In this document: positions 23,720 to 33,095 of the stretch, piece after piece
Layout: each line of letters opens with the position of its first letter
How positions within the stretch are numbered: position 1 is the stretch's first letter
From: Pseudomonas viridiflava
Lineage (GTDB): Bacteria; Pseudomonadota; Gammaproteobacteria; Pseudomonadales; Pseudomonadaceae
Assembly (NCBI RefSeq): GCF_900582625.1
Contig: NZ_UTIQ01000241.1
Span: forward strand, 558,001-622,000
Length of the DNA stretch: 64,000 nt
Direction: 5' to 3'
Notes under the pieces: generated by a model
Databases searched by the model: none
Told to the model about the DNA's origin: nothing
What the model saw: only the letters and a program-made list of their open reading frames with translations
Program-made: the position numbers and the translations under genes

Positions 23720-23851
23720 ATCGCGGCTAAAGCCGCTCCTACAGGGTAGAGGCGCCTTTCTGTAGGAGCGGCGAATGGCCGCGATGGTGGCTCAGCCAAC
23801 GCGTGCGGCGAGCCATGCTGGATTCCCACCTACGCGGAAATGACGGCGGAA
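23720..23851. repeat. REP doublet plus truncated TGGATTCCC repeat
   Basis: ATCGCGGCTAAAGCCGCTCC (23720-23739) faces GGAGCGGCGAATGGCCGCGAT (23765-23785), with TGTAGGAGCGGC on the inner side. At 23819-23846, TGGATTCCCACC...GAAATGACGG is a degenerate member of the repeat family seen after ureC. The cluster lies between hlyIII and the convergent permease. Confidence 0.8.
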
Positions 23852-23857
23852 TTTCAG

Positions 23858-25294
23858 TCACCCCAACTCCACCAACCCCGTCCAGAACGCCCAAATAGCC
23901 AGCCCCGCCACCACCACCAACGCCCCGGCCGCCACCCCTTCGGCGCGAGAAAAGAACGGGGCCTGTGGCCGACTTTCCCGATGTGCAAAACAAAACACCG
24001 GCAAGCCCAGCACAAACAACAAACTCGACATCAACACAAACTGCGGCCCCGCTGCATACAGCAACCACACCGCGTACACGCTGCCCAACACCCCACTGCG
24101 CAGCGCCCGGCCACGCTCCGCCATCTGCCCGTGATGCAACGCAAACCGCCACAAATAAGCGGTGCTCGCCAAGTAGGCCGGCAGAATCATTACGCCCGTC
24201 ACGCTGATCAGCCAGATCCAAGCGTTCTCGGCAAACAGCACGACAAACACAATCACCTGCATCACCGCACTGGATAACCACAGCGACGGCGCCGGCGAGT
24301 GGAAGCGGTTTTCACGGGCCAGAAAGCGCGGAAACACGCCATCTCTGGCGCCGGCAAACGGCAGCTCGGCCACCAGAATGGTCCACGCCAGCCAGCAACT
24401 GAGCAGGGAAATCAGCAGGGACACGATCACGAACAAAGCGCCCCAGCGCCCCACCAACCGCTCAAGAATGTAAGCCGCCGCCGGCTCATCCAGCGCGGCC
24501 AGCTCCGGCTGGGTCATAAAACCGAAGGGTAACGCCGAAAGCAGGAAATACAGCAGCGTGCACACCACCAAGCCGATGTAGGTGGCCTGGCCGACCTGTT
24601 GCGGCTTACGCGCGCGGGCCGACATCACCACGGCGCCTTCGATGCCGATAAACACCCACAGCGTCACCAACATCGTGCTCTGTACCTGACTGGTGACGCT
24701 GCCCAATTGCTGGCCCATACCCCAGACATCGAGGCGAAACATGTCGGCTTTGACCATCACCGCCATGATCGCGATGGTCGCCAACAAGCTGCCGACGTTC
24801 AGCACACTGGCCACCGAGCCCAGCACCGCCGCGCGGCGCACGCCGAACAACACGGTGAAGTGCATCACCCAGATCAGCAGCGAGGCGCCGCCGATGGACA
24901 ACCAGTTCTTGCCGTCGCCAAACGCGGGAAACAAATAGCCCAGCGATTTCATGATCAGCACCGCAAACGCCACGTTGCCAAACGCCGCGCTCAGCCAGTA
25001 ACCCCACGCCACCTGAAAGCCGGCCAGGTTGCCGAAGCCTTCGCGGGCGTAGGCGTAAACGCCGGCCGTAAGGTCGGGGCGTTGCGTCGAAAGCAGGCGA
25101 AAGCAATTGGCAAGAAAGAACATGCCGACCAACGTCAGCAGCCAGGCAATGGCGATCGCGCCGAGGCTGGCGTGGGCCGACATGTTTTGCGGCAGGTTGA
25201 AACCGCCGCCGCCAATCATGGAGCCGATCACCACACCGCTGAGCAGAAACAGCCCAAGCTTGGCCGGTGCTGCGCTGCTGTCATCGTTTGCCAT
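23858..25294 (-). CDS. APC-family basic amino acid/polyamine permease
   Basis: 478 residues with 12 predicted membrane helices. The first helix carries LSGVVIGSMIGGGGFNLPQN, the Gly-rich substrate-backbone-binding motif of the APC superfamily; YAYAREGFGNLAGFQVAWGYW follows, as in the arginine/ornithine and lysine antiporters. MHFTVLFGVRRAAVLG and the FIGIEGAVVMSARARKPQQVG segment are typical of that branch. AAAGGA precedes ATG 25294. It is divergent from the flavoprotein gene across 98 bases. Exchanger or uniporter, and which cationic amino acid, cannot be decided. Confidence 0.9.
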   Translation of the reverse strand: MANDDSSAAPAKLGLFLLSGVVIGSMIGGGGFNLPQNMSAHASLGAIAIAWLLTLVGMFFLANCFRLLSTQRPDLTAGVYAYAREGFGNLAGFQVAWGYWLSAAFGNVAFAVLIMKSLGYLFPAFGDGKNWLSIGGASLLIWVMHFTVLFGVRRAAVLGSVASVLNVGSLLATIAIMAVMVKADMFRLDVWGMGQQLGSVTSQVQSTMLVTLWVFIGIEGAVVMSARARKPQQVGQATYIGLVVCTLLYFLLSALPFGFMTQPELAALDEPAAAYILERLVGRWGALFVIVSLLISLLSCWLAWTILVAELPFAGARDGVFPRFLARENRFHSPAPSLWLSSAVMQVIVFVVLFAENAWIWLISVTGVMILPAYLASTAYLWRFALHHGQMAERGRALRSGVLGSVYAVWLLYAAGPQFVLMSSLLFVLGLPVFCFAHRESRPQAPFFSRAEGVAAGALVVVAGLAIWAFWTGLVELG

Positions 25295-25392
25295 CGCTCA
25301 ATCCTTTGCGTTGCGTGCCCGCAGCTGAGTGTAGCGGCCGTTTTTGCCGGCCTCGGTTAGAATGCCGCACCTCCCAGTCGTAGCCCGCCGCC

Positions 25393-26625
25393 ATGCCCGC
25401 ATCTCAAGCCACCGCCTCCCTGCCCGTCGTCGTCATCGGTGGCGGCCCTGCTGGTCTGATGGCCGCCGAAGTGCTTGCGCTGGCCGGCATCCAGGTCGAG
25501 TTGTTCGACGCCATGCCCTCGGTCGGCCGCAAGTTTCTGCTGGCCGGCGTGGGCGGCATGAACATCACCCATGCTGAAGCCAAACCGGCATTTATCGGCC
25601 GCTACGGCAAACGGGCCGGCGAGATCGGCGAGCTACTCCATGACTTCGACGCCGAGCAGTTGCGCGCCTGGATTCACGGGCTCGGCATCGAGACCTTCGT
25701 CGGCACCTCCGGCCGCGTTTTCCCCACCGACATGAAAGCCGCGCCCCTGCTGCGCGCCTGGCTCAAACGCCTGCGCGAACATGGCGTGGCGATTCATACG
25801 CGCCAGCGCTGGTTAGGCTGGAGTACCGATGGGCGTCTGCGCCTGGCGGGCGTCGACGGCGAGCAGCTAATCGAAGCCCGTGCCGTGGTGCTGGCGCTGG
25901 GCGGCGGCAGTTGGGCGCGCTTGGGTTCCGATGGCGCCTGGCAGGCGCTGCTGGCCGAGCGCGGCGTGCCGTTGCAGCCTCTGCAACCGAGCAACTGCGG
26001 TTTCGAGGTGTCAGGCTGGAGCGCTGTGTTCGCGGAGAAATTTGCCGGGGCGCCGGTTAAGTCATGCGCCCTCGCGCTGCCCGGCCAGGCGCCGCGCCTG
26101 GGCGAATTCGTGGTGACCGCGCACGGCGTTGAAGGCAGTTTGGTCTACGCCCTGTCGGCGCCGATTCGCGACACCCTCACCGAGCACGGCAGCGCCACCG
26201 TCTACCTCGACCTGCTGCCGCATAAAAGCCCCGAGCAGGTGCTGGCCCTGCTGAACAAACCTCGGGGCAGCAAATCCATCAGCAACCATTTGCGCAGTGC
26301 CCTCGGCCTGGATGGCGTGCGCGCCGGCCTGTTGCGCGAACTGACCGACGCCGCGACCTTCGCCGATTCGGCAAAGCTGGCCGCCGCCATCAAAGCGTTG
26401 CCGCTGACCGTGGTGCGCACCCGGCCCCTCGACGAAGCCATCAGCAGCGCAGGCGGCGTGCCGTTCGAAGCGCTTGACGCCCGCCTGATGCTCACCACCC
26501 TTCCCGGCGTGTTTTGCGCCGGCGAAATGCTCGACTGGGAAGCGCCCACCGGTGGCTATTTATTGACCGCCTGCTTTGCCAGCGGGCGCCAGGCGGGATT
26601 GGGCGTTCTGGATTGGCTGCGCTAA
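25393..26625 (+). CDS. HI0933-like flavoprotein (TIGR03862 type)
   Basis: 410 residues. The N-terminal dinucleotide fold VVVIGGGPAGLMAAEVLAL (about 10-28) binds FAD. VGRKFLLAGVGGMNITHAE, IETFVGTSGRVFPTDMKA and the final PTGGYLLTACFASGRQAG are characteristic of the HI0933/YhiN oxidoreductase group. The enzymatic reaction is not established for the family. It stands alone between a divergent permease and a GNAT gene on the same strand. Confidence 0.9.
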   Translation: MPASQATASLPVVVIGGGPAGLMAAEVLALAGIQVELFDAMPSVGRKFLLAGVGGMNITHAEAKPAFIGRYGKRAGEIGELLHDFDAEQLRAWIHGLGIETFVGTSGRVFPTDMKAAPLLRAWLKRLREHGVAIHTRQRWLGWSTDGRLRLAGVDGEQLIEARAVVLALGGGSWARLGSDGAWQALLAERGVPLQPLQPSNCGFEVSGWSAVFAEKFAGAPVKSCALALPGQAPRLGEFVVTAHGVEGSLVYALSAPIRDTLTEHGSATVYLDLLPHKSPEQVLALLNKPRGSKSISNHLRSALGLDGVRAGLLRELTDAATFADSAKLAAAIKALPLTVVRTRPLDEAISSAGGVPFEALDARLMLTTLPGVFCAGEMLDWEAPTGGYLLTACFASGRQAGLGVLDWLR

Positions 26626-26712
26626 AACCTTCAGCCATCTCGACTATTGGAACCATCGTGCTAGATTGCCGACTTACGCTGCACCACCCGTAATCGCCCG
26701 CACGAGGCCGCC

Positions 26713-27318
26713 ATGTCCGTCACCTTTCGCCCAGCCCGCCCCGATGATGCCCCCGCCGCCGTTCCACTGATTTACAGCTCCGGCCCCGCGGCCTTCGATT
26801 ACGTATTTGGCGCGGAGCAGGTGCTGGTTTTTTTGCACCGGGCGTTTGTTGGTGCGCGCGGACAGTTCAGCCATCGGCAGCACTGGGTGGGTGAATGGCA
26901 GGGGCGCGTGGTCGTTGCCGGCACCTTGGTCCGCAGCGAAGACAATCTGCGCCATATGCTGGCGGCCACGCAGCAGATTCTCGGTTTCTATGGGCTGTGG
27001 GCAGGCGCCGGGGTGATGCGCAGAGGTTTGCAGGTGGAACACCTGATCAAGCCGCCCAAGAAAGGCTGCAACTACCTCGCCCATTTAGGCGTGCAAGCGG
27101 GCCTGACCGGTCAGGGCATTGGCAGTCAGCTGATCGAGCACTTGCTGAAACTGGGCAGCGCCCGTGGTTTGCCGAAGGCGGCGTTGGATGTGTCCGCGCA
27201 GAACCCGCTGGCGCAGGCGCTGTATGAGCGCTGGGGGTTTCAGGTGATGGCCCGGCGGGTGTCCACCTTGCCGGGGGTGCCGGACCATCACTATATGGAG
27301 CGCGTACAGGCGCCGTGA
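26713..27318 (+). CDS. GNAT-family N-acetyltransferase
   Basis: 201 residues. VTFRPARPDDAPAAVPLIYSS starts a GNAT fold; motif A is HLGVQAGLTGQGIGSQLIEHLL (near residues 125-146) and motif B contains KAALDVSAQNPLAQALYERW. CGAGG lies just before ATG 26713. It converges on the aldehyde dehydrogenase gene. The substrate is unknown, and nothing in the context points to one. Confidence 0.88.
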   Translation: MSVTFRPARPDDAPAAVPLIYSSGPAAFDYVFGAEQVLVFLHRAFVGARGQFSHRQHWVGEWQGRVVVAGTLVRSEDNLRHMLAATQQILGFYGLWAGAGVMRRGLQVEHLIKPPKKGCNYLAHLGVQAGLTGQGIGSQLIEHLLKLGSARGLPKAALDVSAQNPLAQALYERWGFQVMARRVSTLPGVPDHHYMERVQAP

Positions 27319-27339
27319 CTGCAACGCCGCCTCTACGGT

Positions 27340-28812
27340 TTACTTCAAGTACCACCCCCACGGCTCGGTGCCGATGTATTCGGTGACCTGTTTCACCTCC
27401 AGATAATTGTCCAGGCCCCAGCGGCCCAACTCGCGGCCGATGCCACTTTGTTTCATGCCGCCCCATGGCGCCTGGTTGAAGGTGGGTTGCGAGCAATTCA
27501 CCCACACGATGCCGGCGCGCAGACCATTGGCGACGCGCGTGGCGCGCTGCGGGTCGGCGCTCATTACGGCGCCGGCCAGGCCAAAGCGGCTGGCGTTGGC
27601 CATGCGAATGGCGTCGGCTTCGGTGGCAAAGCGCTTCACGCACAGCAACGGCCCAAACACTTCCTCGCGCCAGATAATGCTGTTCTCGGCCGGCTCGTCG
27701 AAAATGGTCGGCTCTATGAAATAACCGCGATCAAGATGTGCTGGGCGTTTGCCGCCGGTGAGCAATTTCGCGCCGCTAAGCTTGGCTTGTTCCACAAAGC
27801 CGATCACCTTTTCCAACTGCCCTTGGCTTACCAACGGGCCGAGCAATACGCCCGGCTCCATGCCATTGCCGATGGTGATAGCGCGCGCGGCTTCCACCAG
27901 TCGTTCGAGCAATTTATCGGCGATGCCTTGCTGCACCAGCAGCCGCGACGTGGCGCTGCACACTTGGCCCTGGTTCCAGAAAATACCGAACAGAATCCAC
28001 TCCACCGCTGCTTCGATATCGGCATCGTCAAACACGATAAAGGCCGACTTGCCGCCTAATTCGAGGCTGATGTTCTTGATGTCGGCAGCCGCCGCCGACA
28101 TGATTTTCGCCCCGGTCGGCACACTGCCGGTGAAGGCCAGTTTGTCCACTTGTGGGTGCTGACTGAGCGGACTGCCCGCCTCCGCGCCAAGCCCGGTGAC
28201 GATGTTCAGCACGCCCGCCGGCAAACCGATACGGTCAGCGGCGGCGGCCAGCTCAAGCGCTGTCAGTGGCGTCAGTTCGGAAGGCTTGAGCACCACGGTG
28301 GCGCCCGCCGCCAACGCCGGGGCGACTTTCCACGAGGCCATGAGCAACGGGTAATTCCACGGGATTATCTGTCCGGCTACGCCAATCGGCTCGCGGCGGA
28401 TATGACAGCGAAAGCGCTCATCTGGCAATGCCAACGGTTCGTTCTGCTGACCATCCAGCTCGCGCGCCATGTCGGCGTAGTAGCGAAAGCAACCGATGGC
28501 ATCGCCAATATCCCACTGCGCTTCGGGCAGGGGTTTGCCGTTGTCGCGCACTTCCAATTGCGCGAGGTCGTCCTGGCTGCTTTCCAGTTCGCTGGCCAGC
28601 GCGTCCAGCCATTGGGCGCGCTCGGCGCCAGTGGTTTGCCCCCAGCCATTGTCGAACGCACGCCGCGCCGCGCGCACCGCGTGGTCGATGTCTTCTTCGG
28701 TGCCTGCTGGCACGCGCTGAATGACCGTTTCGGTGGCCGGGTCCAGCGTTTCGAAATGGCCGCCCAAATCGGGGCTCACCCATTGCCCGTTGATATACAG
28801 CTGATCGCGCAT
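27340..28812 (-). CDS. NAD(P)-dependent aldehyde dehydrogenase (betaine/aminoaldehyde type)
   Basis: 490 residues, full length. N153 (PWNYP), general base E251 (LELGGKS) and catalytic C285 (NQGQVCSATS) are all in place, so it should be active. The GQVCSATSR context resembles betaine-aldehyde and aminobutyraldehyde dehydrogenases. AAGGAG precedes ATG 28812, 11 bases after the last permease gene of a polyamine-type ABC transporter. The simplest reading is oxidation of an aminoaldehyde derived from the imported polyamine; betaine aldehyde is an alternative. Confidence 0.92.
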   Translation of the reverse strand: MRDQLYINGQWVSPDLGGHFETLDPATETVIQRVPAGTEEDIDHAVRAARRAFDNGWGQTTGAERAQWLDALASELESSQDDLAQLEVRDNGKPLPEAQWDIGDAIGCFRYYADMARELDGQQNEPLALPDERFRCHIRREPIGVAGQIIPWNYPLLMASWKVAPALAAGATVVLKPSELTPLTALELAAAADRIGLPAGVLNIVTGLGAEAGSPLSQHPQVDKLAFTGSVPTGAKIMSAAAADIKNISLELGGKSAFIVFDDADIEAAVEWILFGIFWNQGQVCSATSRLLVQQGIADKLLERLVEAARAITIGNGMEPGVLLGPLVSQGQLEKVIGFVEQAKLSGAKLLTGGKRPAHLDRGYFIEPTIFDEPAENSIIWREEVFGPLLCVKRFATEADAIRMANASRFGLAGAVMSADPQRATRVANGLRAGIVWVNCSQPTFNQAPWGGMKQSGIGRELGRWGLDNYLEVKQVTEYIGTEPWGWYLK

Positions 28813-28822
28813 GACGCTCTCC

Positions 28823-29653
28823 TTACGCCGACACGCCGGAACGGCGGTTTTGCAAATAACGGGAGGTGAACAACAGCGCCAGTGAGGCGAGGATGATCAC
28901 CGTGGATACGGCATTGATCTCCGGGGTAACGCCCCGGCGGATCGAGGAAAAAATGTAAATCGGCAAGGTGGTTTCCGACCCCGCGACGAAAAACGCGATG
29001 ATGAAATCGTCAAAGCTGAAGGTGAACGCCAGCAGAAAACCGGCCATGATCGCCGGCGCTATCTGCGGCAAAATCACCCGCCAGAAGGTTTCCAGCGGCG
29101 GCGCGTAGAGGTCGGCCGAGGCTTCGAGCAGCGATTTATCCAGCGCATCGACCCGCGTGCGCACGATCACCATCACCAGTGCCATGGTGAACAGCGAGTG
29201 CGCCGCCACCACGGTGAAAAAGCCCATGCGCAGTTTCGGAATGCCCATGTCCAGCGCGGCCAATAGCGGGTTGAACAGGTCAAACAAGGTGATAAAGGCG
29301 ATCAGCGTGGCGATGCCAATCACAATGCCGGGCACGATGATTGCGCAGTACGTCAGCGCATCGAACAGCATGCGCACGCGGCCGCTGACGCGCTGCAAGC
29401 CGAACACCGCCAAGGTGCCGAACAGGGTTGCCAGCGTGGCCGAGCACAGGGCGATGAGCGCGCTGTTGCCCAGCGCTTCCATGATGAACGGGTTTTCAAA
29501 CGCCCGGCCAAACCACTGCGTGGAACAGCATTCGAACGACAGGCCGCTGCGCCCGGCGTTGAAGCTGAACAGCATGATCAGGGCGATGGGCGCATACAGA
29601 AACAGGTACACCGACGTGGAATAGCCACGCAGCCATAACGCTTTGTCGTTCAT
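28823..29653 (-). CDS. ABC transporter permease, PotC/PotI type
   Basis: 276 residues with six membrane helices. VYLFLYAPIALIMLFSFNAG is a typical first helix of polyamine permeases. The cytoplasmic coupling loop EASADLYAPPLETFWRVILP carries the EAA pattern that contacts the ATPase. ATG 29653 comes one base after the stop of the other permease gene (TGACATG), so the two are coupled. It is the second half of the heterodimeric membrane channel. Confidence 0.93.
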   Translation of the reverse strand: MNDKALWLRGYSTSVYLFLYAPIALIMLFSFNAGRSGLSFECCSTQWFGRAFENPFIMEALGNSALIALCSATLATLFGTLAVFGLQRVSGRVRMLFDALTYCAIIVPGIVIGIATLIAFITLFDLFNPLLAALDMGIPKLRMGFFTVVAAHSLFTMALVMVIVRTRVDALDKSLLEASADLYAPPLETFWRVILPQIAPAIMAGFLLAFTFSFDDFIIAFFVAGSETTLPIYIFSSIRRGVTPEINAVSTVIILASLALLFTSRYLQNRRSGVSA

Positions 29654-29654
29654 G

Positions 29655-30563
29655 TCAGAGCATCCCGTCTTGCTGGCGGCCGCCGTAGCGCGCCACCAGT
29701 TTCAGATACACCGCGATAATCGCCAGCATCATCGCCACCAGGGTCATGGCCACCGCGCTGCCAAACGGCCAGTTGCGCGATTGCAGAAACAAGTCGACCA
29801 ACGCGTTGCCGACAAAGAACACCTTGCCGCCGCCCAAAATCGCCGGAATCAGGAACTCGCCCATCAGCAGGATGAACACCAGCATCACGCCGGTAATCAC
29901 GCCCGGCGCAGACAACGGCAAGGTCACGCGGCGGAAGGTTTCCAGCGCGCCGGCGCCTAGGTCGTGGGACGCCTCAAGCAAGCGCTTATCGAGTTTTTCC
30001 AGGCTCACGTAGATGGGAAACACCATCAGCGGCAGGTAGCCGTAAACGATGCCGATCAGCACCGCCGTCGGCGTGTTGATCAGGCGCACATCGTCCAGCC
30101 CGAGGCTGGCCAGCAGCGCGGGAATGCCCTTGCCGCTGAGGATAAAAATCCACGCATAGGTGCGGATCAGAAAGCTGGTCCAGAACGGCACGATCACCAA
30201 CGTCAGCAGCAGCGAGCGGTTGCGCCGCACCTTTACCGCGAGGAAATACGCCAGCGGATACGCCGCCAGCAGGCACACCAATGTGCCCAGCGGCGCCAGA
30301 ATCAATGTGTTGCTGAACGCCGCCGCGCGCGAGGCCAGGTTCAGGTAATTGGCAAAGGTAAACGCCGGGCTGTAACCGCCGACGGCGCTGCGCTCGCCGA
30401 CGCTGAACAGCAGAATGACCACCAGTGGCATCAACAGCAGCAGCACGAACCACAGCGTCGAGGGCAACAGCAGCAGCCAGGTGATACGCCGACCGAGGCT
30501 GGCCGGTTGCGCCGGAGCAGGCGCGGCCGCCACGGGGAGCGGCGCGCTAACGGCAATGTTCAT
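29655..30563 (-). CDS. ABC transporter permease, PotB/PotH type
   Basis: 302 residues from ATG 30563, which has AAGGA seven bases upstream; ATG 30581 is in frame but has no ribosome-binding site. Six membrane helices; LEASHDLGAGALETFRRVTLP is the EAA loop. The N-terminal Ala/Pro tail before ITWLLLLPSTLWFVLLLLM is cytoplasmic. It partners with the permease after it. It is separated from the binding-protein gene by a palindromic repeat, which may lower permease expression relative to the binding protein. Confidence 0.92.
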   Translation of the reverse strand: MNIAVSAPLPVAAAPAPAQPASLGRRITWLLLLPSTLWFVLLLLMPLVVILLFSVGERSAVGGYSPAFTFANYLNLASRAAAFSNTLILAPLGTLVCLLAAYPLAYFLAVKVRRNRSLLLTLVIVPFWTSFLIRTYAWIFILSGKGIPALLASLGLDDVRLINTPTAVLIGIVYGYLPLMVFPIYVSLEKLDKRLLEASHDLGAGALETFRRVTLPLSAPGVITGVMLVFILLMGEFLIPAILGGGKVFFVGNALVDLFLQSRNWPFGSAVAMTLVAMMLAIIAVYLKLVARYGGRQQDGML

Positions 30564-30602
30564 GGGATTGTCCTTGGGCATATGTCAGTCTCACTCGGTC
30601 AG

Positions 30603-30690
30603 CCCCCTCTCCCTCTGGGAGAGGGTTGGGGTGAGGGTGCTTGCCAGCAAAACCCTCTCCCTAACCCTCTCCCGCAGGCGGGCAGAGGGG
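30603..30690. repeat. Intra-operon palindromic repeat between binding-protein and permease genes
   Basis: CCCTCTCCC-TCT-GGGAGAGGG (30605-30625) is a perfect 9-bp stem with a three-base loop, followed by TTGGGGTGAGGG (30626-30637) and a second imperfect copy containing AACCCTCTCCC (30664-30674) with GGGCAGAGGGG (30680-30690). It is the same family as the element between ureB and ureC. Confidence 0.8.
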
Positions 30691-30706
30691 ACAGACCGTG
30701 GTGGCG

Positions 30707-31849
30707 TTACGCGGCTTTGAACCGCGCCATCAATTCCGCCCGCACCGGGCTGGTAAGCGTGGCCGCAGCGCCAAATTCCAGGGCGCTGAGCAGTTCAGCG
30801 GCCGGGTACATGATTGGGTCGCTGAGCATTTCTTTGGGCAGCAAGGCGTCTACGCGTTTGTCGCCGCTCGGGTAGCCGTGGGCTTCGACTTCCAGTTTGT
30901 TCACCTGCGGGTTGAGCAGGAAGTTGATAAAGGCGTACGCCGCGTCGCGGTGTTCGGCATCTTTGGGAATGGCGAAGAAGTCGCTCCACAATTCGCCGCC
31001 TTCCTTGCCCAGGGTGAATTGCAGATTCGGCAGGTCGCGGTGCAACTGCGAGCCGTCGCCGGTCCAGCACATAGACATCCACGCATCGCCGCTGCGCATG
31101 CTCGGCTGGTAGTCGGAGTTGATGGCGAACAGGTGCGGTTTCACTTCGATGAGCAGCTTTTCCGCGTCAGCCAGTTCTTTCTCATCCAGCGAGTTGAAGC
31201 TGTAGCCAAACGATTTCAGCGCGTTGCCAATGGCGGTGAGTTGGTAGTCGTGGACCATGACGCGGCCGGTGGCCGGGCCTTTGGCCAGGTCCCAGAATTC
31301 TTTCCAGGACGTGGGTTTGCCTTTGATTTTCTGGTCGTCGTAAACAAACCCGGTGGTGCCCCAATTCTTCGGCACGGCGTACACCTTGCCGTCGACGATG
31401 CCCTGCTCCATAAAGCGTTTTTCGTAGGCGTTGGGGTCGAAATTGCTCAGGCGCGTGAGGTCCAGCGGTTCGATCAGGCCCAACTCCACGTAGGTGCTGA
31501 TGGTGTAGTTGGTGGGCACAAACACGTCCCAGCCGCTGCCGCCGGCTTGCAGTTTGGCGAGCATCTCTTCGTTGGAACCGAACACACTCATTTGCACCTT
31601 GGCGCCGGTCTGGCTGGCGAAGGCTTCGAGGTTTTTCGCGTTGTGGTAGTTGGGCCAGGTGGCGATGGCGACGCGGTCACCGATGGCGCCTTTTTCGGCA
31701 GCGAAGGCGTTGCTGGTCAGCACGCCGGGCATATTGGTGGCGACCACCGCGGCGGCCACGCCCAGGCCGGTACGGCCGAGGAAGTCGCGACGGGTGATTG
31801 AGCCGTTCTGCCAGCTACGCATCGTTTTTATGAAGTCTTTGCCATCCAT
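30707..31849 (-). CDS. Periplasmic polyamine-type substrate-binding protein with Tat signal
   Basis: 380 residues of the PotD/PotF fold. The N-terminus has a twin-arginine motif, TRRDFLGR (about 19-26), followed by a modest hydrophobic stretch (GVAAAVVATNMPGVL) and an AFA-AE cleavage site, so it is predicted to be exported folded by Tat. GWDVFVPTNYTISTYVELGL and MCWTGDGSQLHRDLP are binding-cleft segments of the family. The ligand may be a polyamine or another amine. It lies downstream of the ATPase gene; a repeat separates it from the permeases. Confidence 0.92.
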   Translation of the reverse strand: MDGKDFIKTMRSWQNGSITRRDFLGRTGLGVAAAVVATNMPGVLTSNAFAAEKGAIGDRVAIATWPNYHNAKNLEAFASQTGAKVQMSVFGSNEEMLAKLQAGGSGWDVFVPTNYTISTYVELGLIEPLDLTRLSNFDPNAYEKRFMEQGIVDGKVYAVPKNWGTTGFVYDDQKIKGKPTSWKEFWDLAKGPATGRVMVHDYQLTAIGNALKSFGYSFNSLDEKELADAEKLLIEVKPHLFAINSDYQPSMRSGDAWMSMCWTGDGSQLHRDLPNLQFTLGKEGGELWSDFFAIPKDAEHRDAAYAFINFLLNPQVNKLEVEAHGYPSGDKRVDALLPKEMLSDPIMYPAAELLSALEFGAAATLTSPVRAELMARFKAA

Positions 31850-31909
31850 CGGTCATCCCCTTAAACGTGTCGGTTAGTTATTGGTGTACCTGCTGAACTG
31901 CGCTGCCTA

Positions 31910-33028
31910 TCAAAGCCCCATCGCCAAGCCATTGGCCTGGTCCCATCCAATCTGCACGGCGGCGCCGTGTTCGAAACTTGCCTGGTTGTGTTCGCGCACT
32001 CGCGGAACGCGCACGCAGACGATGCCGAAGGGATCGGTGCGCACGCGGTATTCAGTGAGGTTGCCCAGATAAATGCGGTCTTCCACGCGGCCGTTCAGGG
32101 TCACTTCCCGGCCCAGCGGCGTGTTGGCGGCGCCGATGCTGATCAGCTCCGGGCGTACGGCAATGCAGCCTTCCACTTGCGGGCTCAAGGCCACACCGCT
32201 TGGGCTGCGCGGGCTGCTCAGTTGTAGGCCCTGGGCGGTTTCTAGTACCACGCTGTCGCCGTCGATACGGCGCACGGTGCCGTTGAACAGGTTGGATTCA
32301 CCGATAAAGTCGGCGACGTAACGGCTGGCGGGGGTTTCGTAGAGTTGCTCGGGGCTGGCGGTCTGCACGATGAGGCCGTCCTGCATCACGCTGATGCTGT
32401 CGCTCATGGACAACGCCTCTTCCTGGTCGTGGGTAACCAGCACAAAGGTGATGCCCACTTCGCGCTGCAAACGCAGCAATTCGGACTGCATTTCCTTGCG
32501 CAGCTTGCGGTCCAGCGCGGCCAGGGGTTCGTCGAGCAGCAATACGGTTGGCTTGTTCACCAGCGCGCGGGCCAGGGCCACGCGTTGTTGTTGCCCGCCC
32601 GACAGCTCGCTCGGTTTGCGTTGCCCGTAGCCGCTGAGGCGAACCATTTCCAGGGCTTCGTCGGCCAGGCGGCGCTGTTGTTTTTTGTCTGGACGCGGGG
32701 TCTGGTAGCGCAGGCCATAGGCGATGTTGTCGGCCACGCTCAGGTGCGGGAACAGCGCGTAGCTCTGGAACACCATGTTCACCGGCCGCTGGAACGCCGG
32801 CACGCCCGCCACTGAACGACCGGCGAGCAACACCTCGCCTTCGCACGGCTGCTCGAAGCCAGCAATCATGCGCAAGGTGGTGGTTTTGCCGCAGCCTGAG
32901 CTGCCGAGAAACGAATGAAAGGCGCCGCGCCGCACCTGGAAACTCACGCCGTTCACCGCCGGCGTGGCGCCGTAGCGCTTAACCACCTGACGGAATTCGA
33001 TATCGAATGCTTGGCTGGAATCGCTCAC
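31910..33028 (-). CDS. ABC transporter ATPase, PotA/PotG type
   Basis: 372 residues from GTG 33028, chosen because AAAGGGG lies just upstream and the family starts near IEFRQVVKRYG. Walker A is GSSGCGKTT, the signature LSGGQQQR and Walker B VLLLDEPLAALD; the switch His is in VTHDQEEA. A C-terminal TOBE domain (about 290-370) contains VRPELISIG. First gene of the transporter-dehydrogenase operon. A perfect inverted repeat at 33096-33111 lies 68 bases upstream, and a LuxR-type regulator gene is next. Confidence 0.95.
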   Translation of the reverse strand: MSDSSQAFDIEFRQVVKRYGATPAVNGVSFQVRRGAFHSFLGSSGCGKTTTLRMIAGFEQPCEGEVLLAGRSVAGVPAFQRPVNMVFQSYALFPHLSVADNIAYGLRYQTPRPDKKQQRRLADEALEMVRLSGYGQRKPSELSGGQQQRVALARALVNKPTVLLLDEPLAALDRKLRKEMQSELLRLQREVGITFVLVTHDQEEALSMSDSISVMQDGLIVQTASPEQLYETPASRYVADFIGESNLFNGTVRRIDGDSVVLETAQGLQLSSPRSPSGVALSPQVEGCIAVRPELISIGAANTPLGREVTLNGRVEDRIYLGNLTEYRVRTDPFGIVCVRVPRVREHNQASFEHGAAVQIGWDQANGLAMGL

Positions 33029-33095
33029 CGCTCGCCCCTTTCTGGTTCTTATCTGCGTTGGGGAGAAACTAGCAACGGGGGTTTGCGGGCGTATA

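Noticed and set aside
30698..31801. 367-residue open frame on the plus strand opposite the binding-protein gene
   Set aside because: A mirror of the clear PotD-like gene; the protein is rich in Val/His/Arg shadows without any domain.
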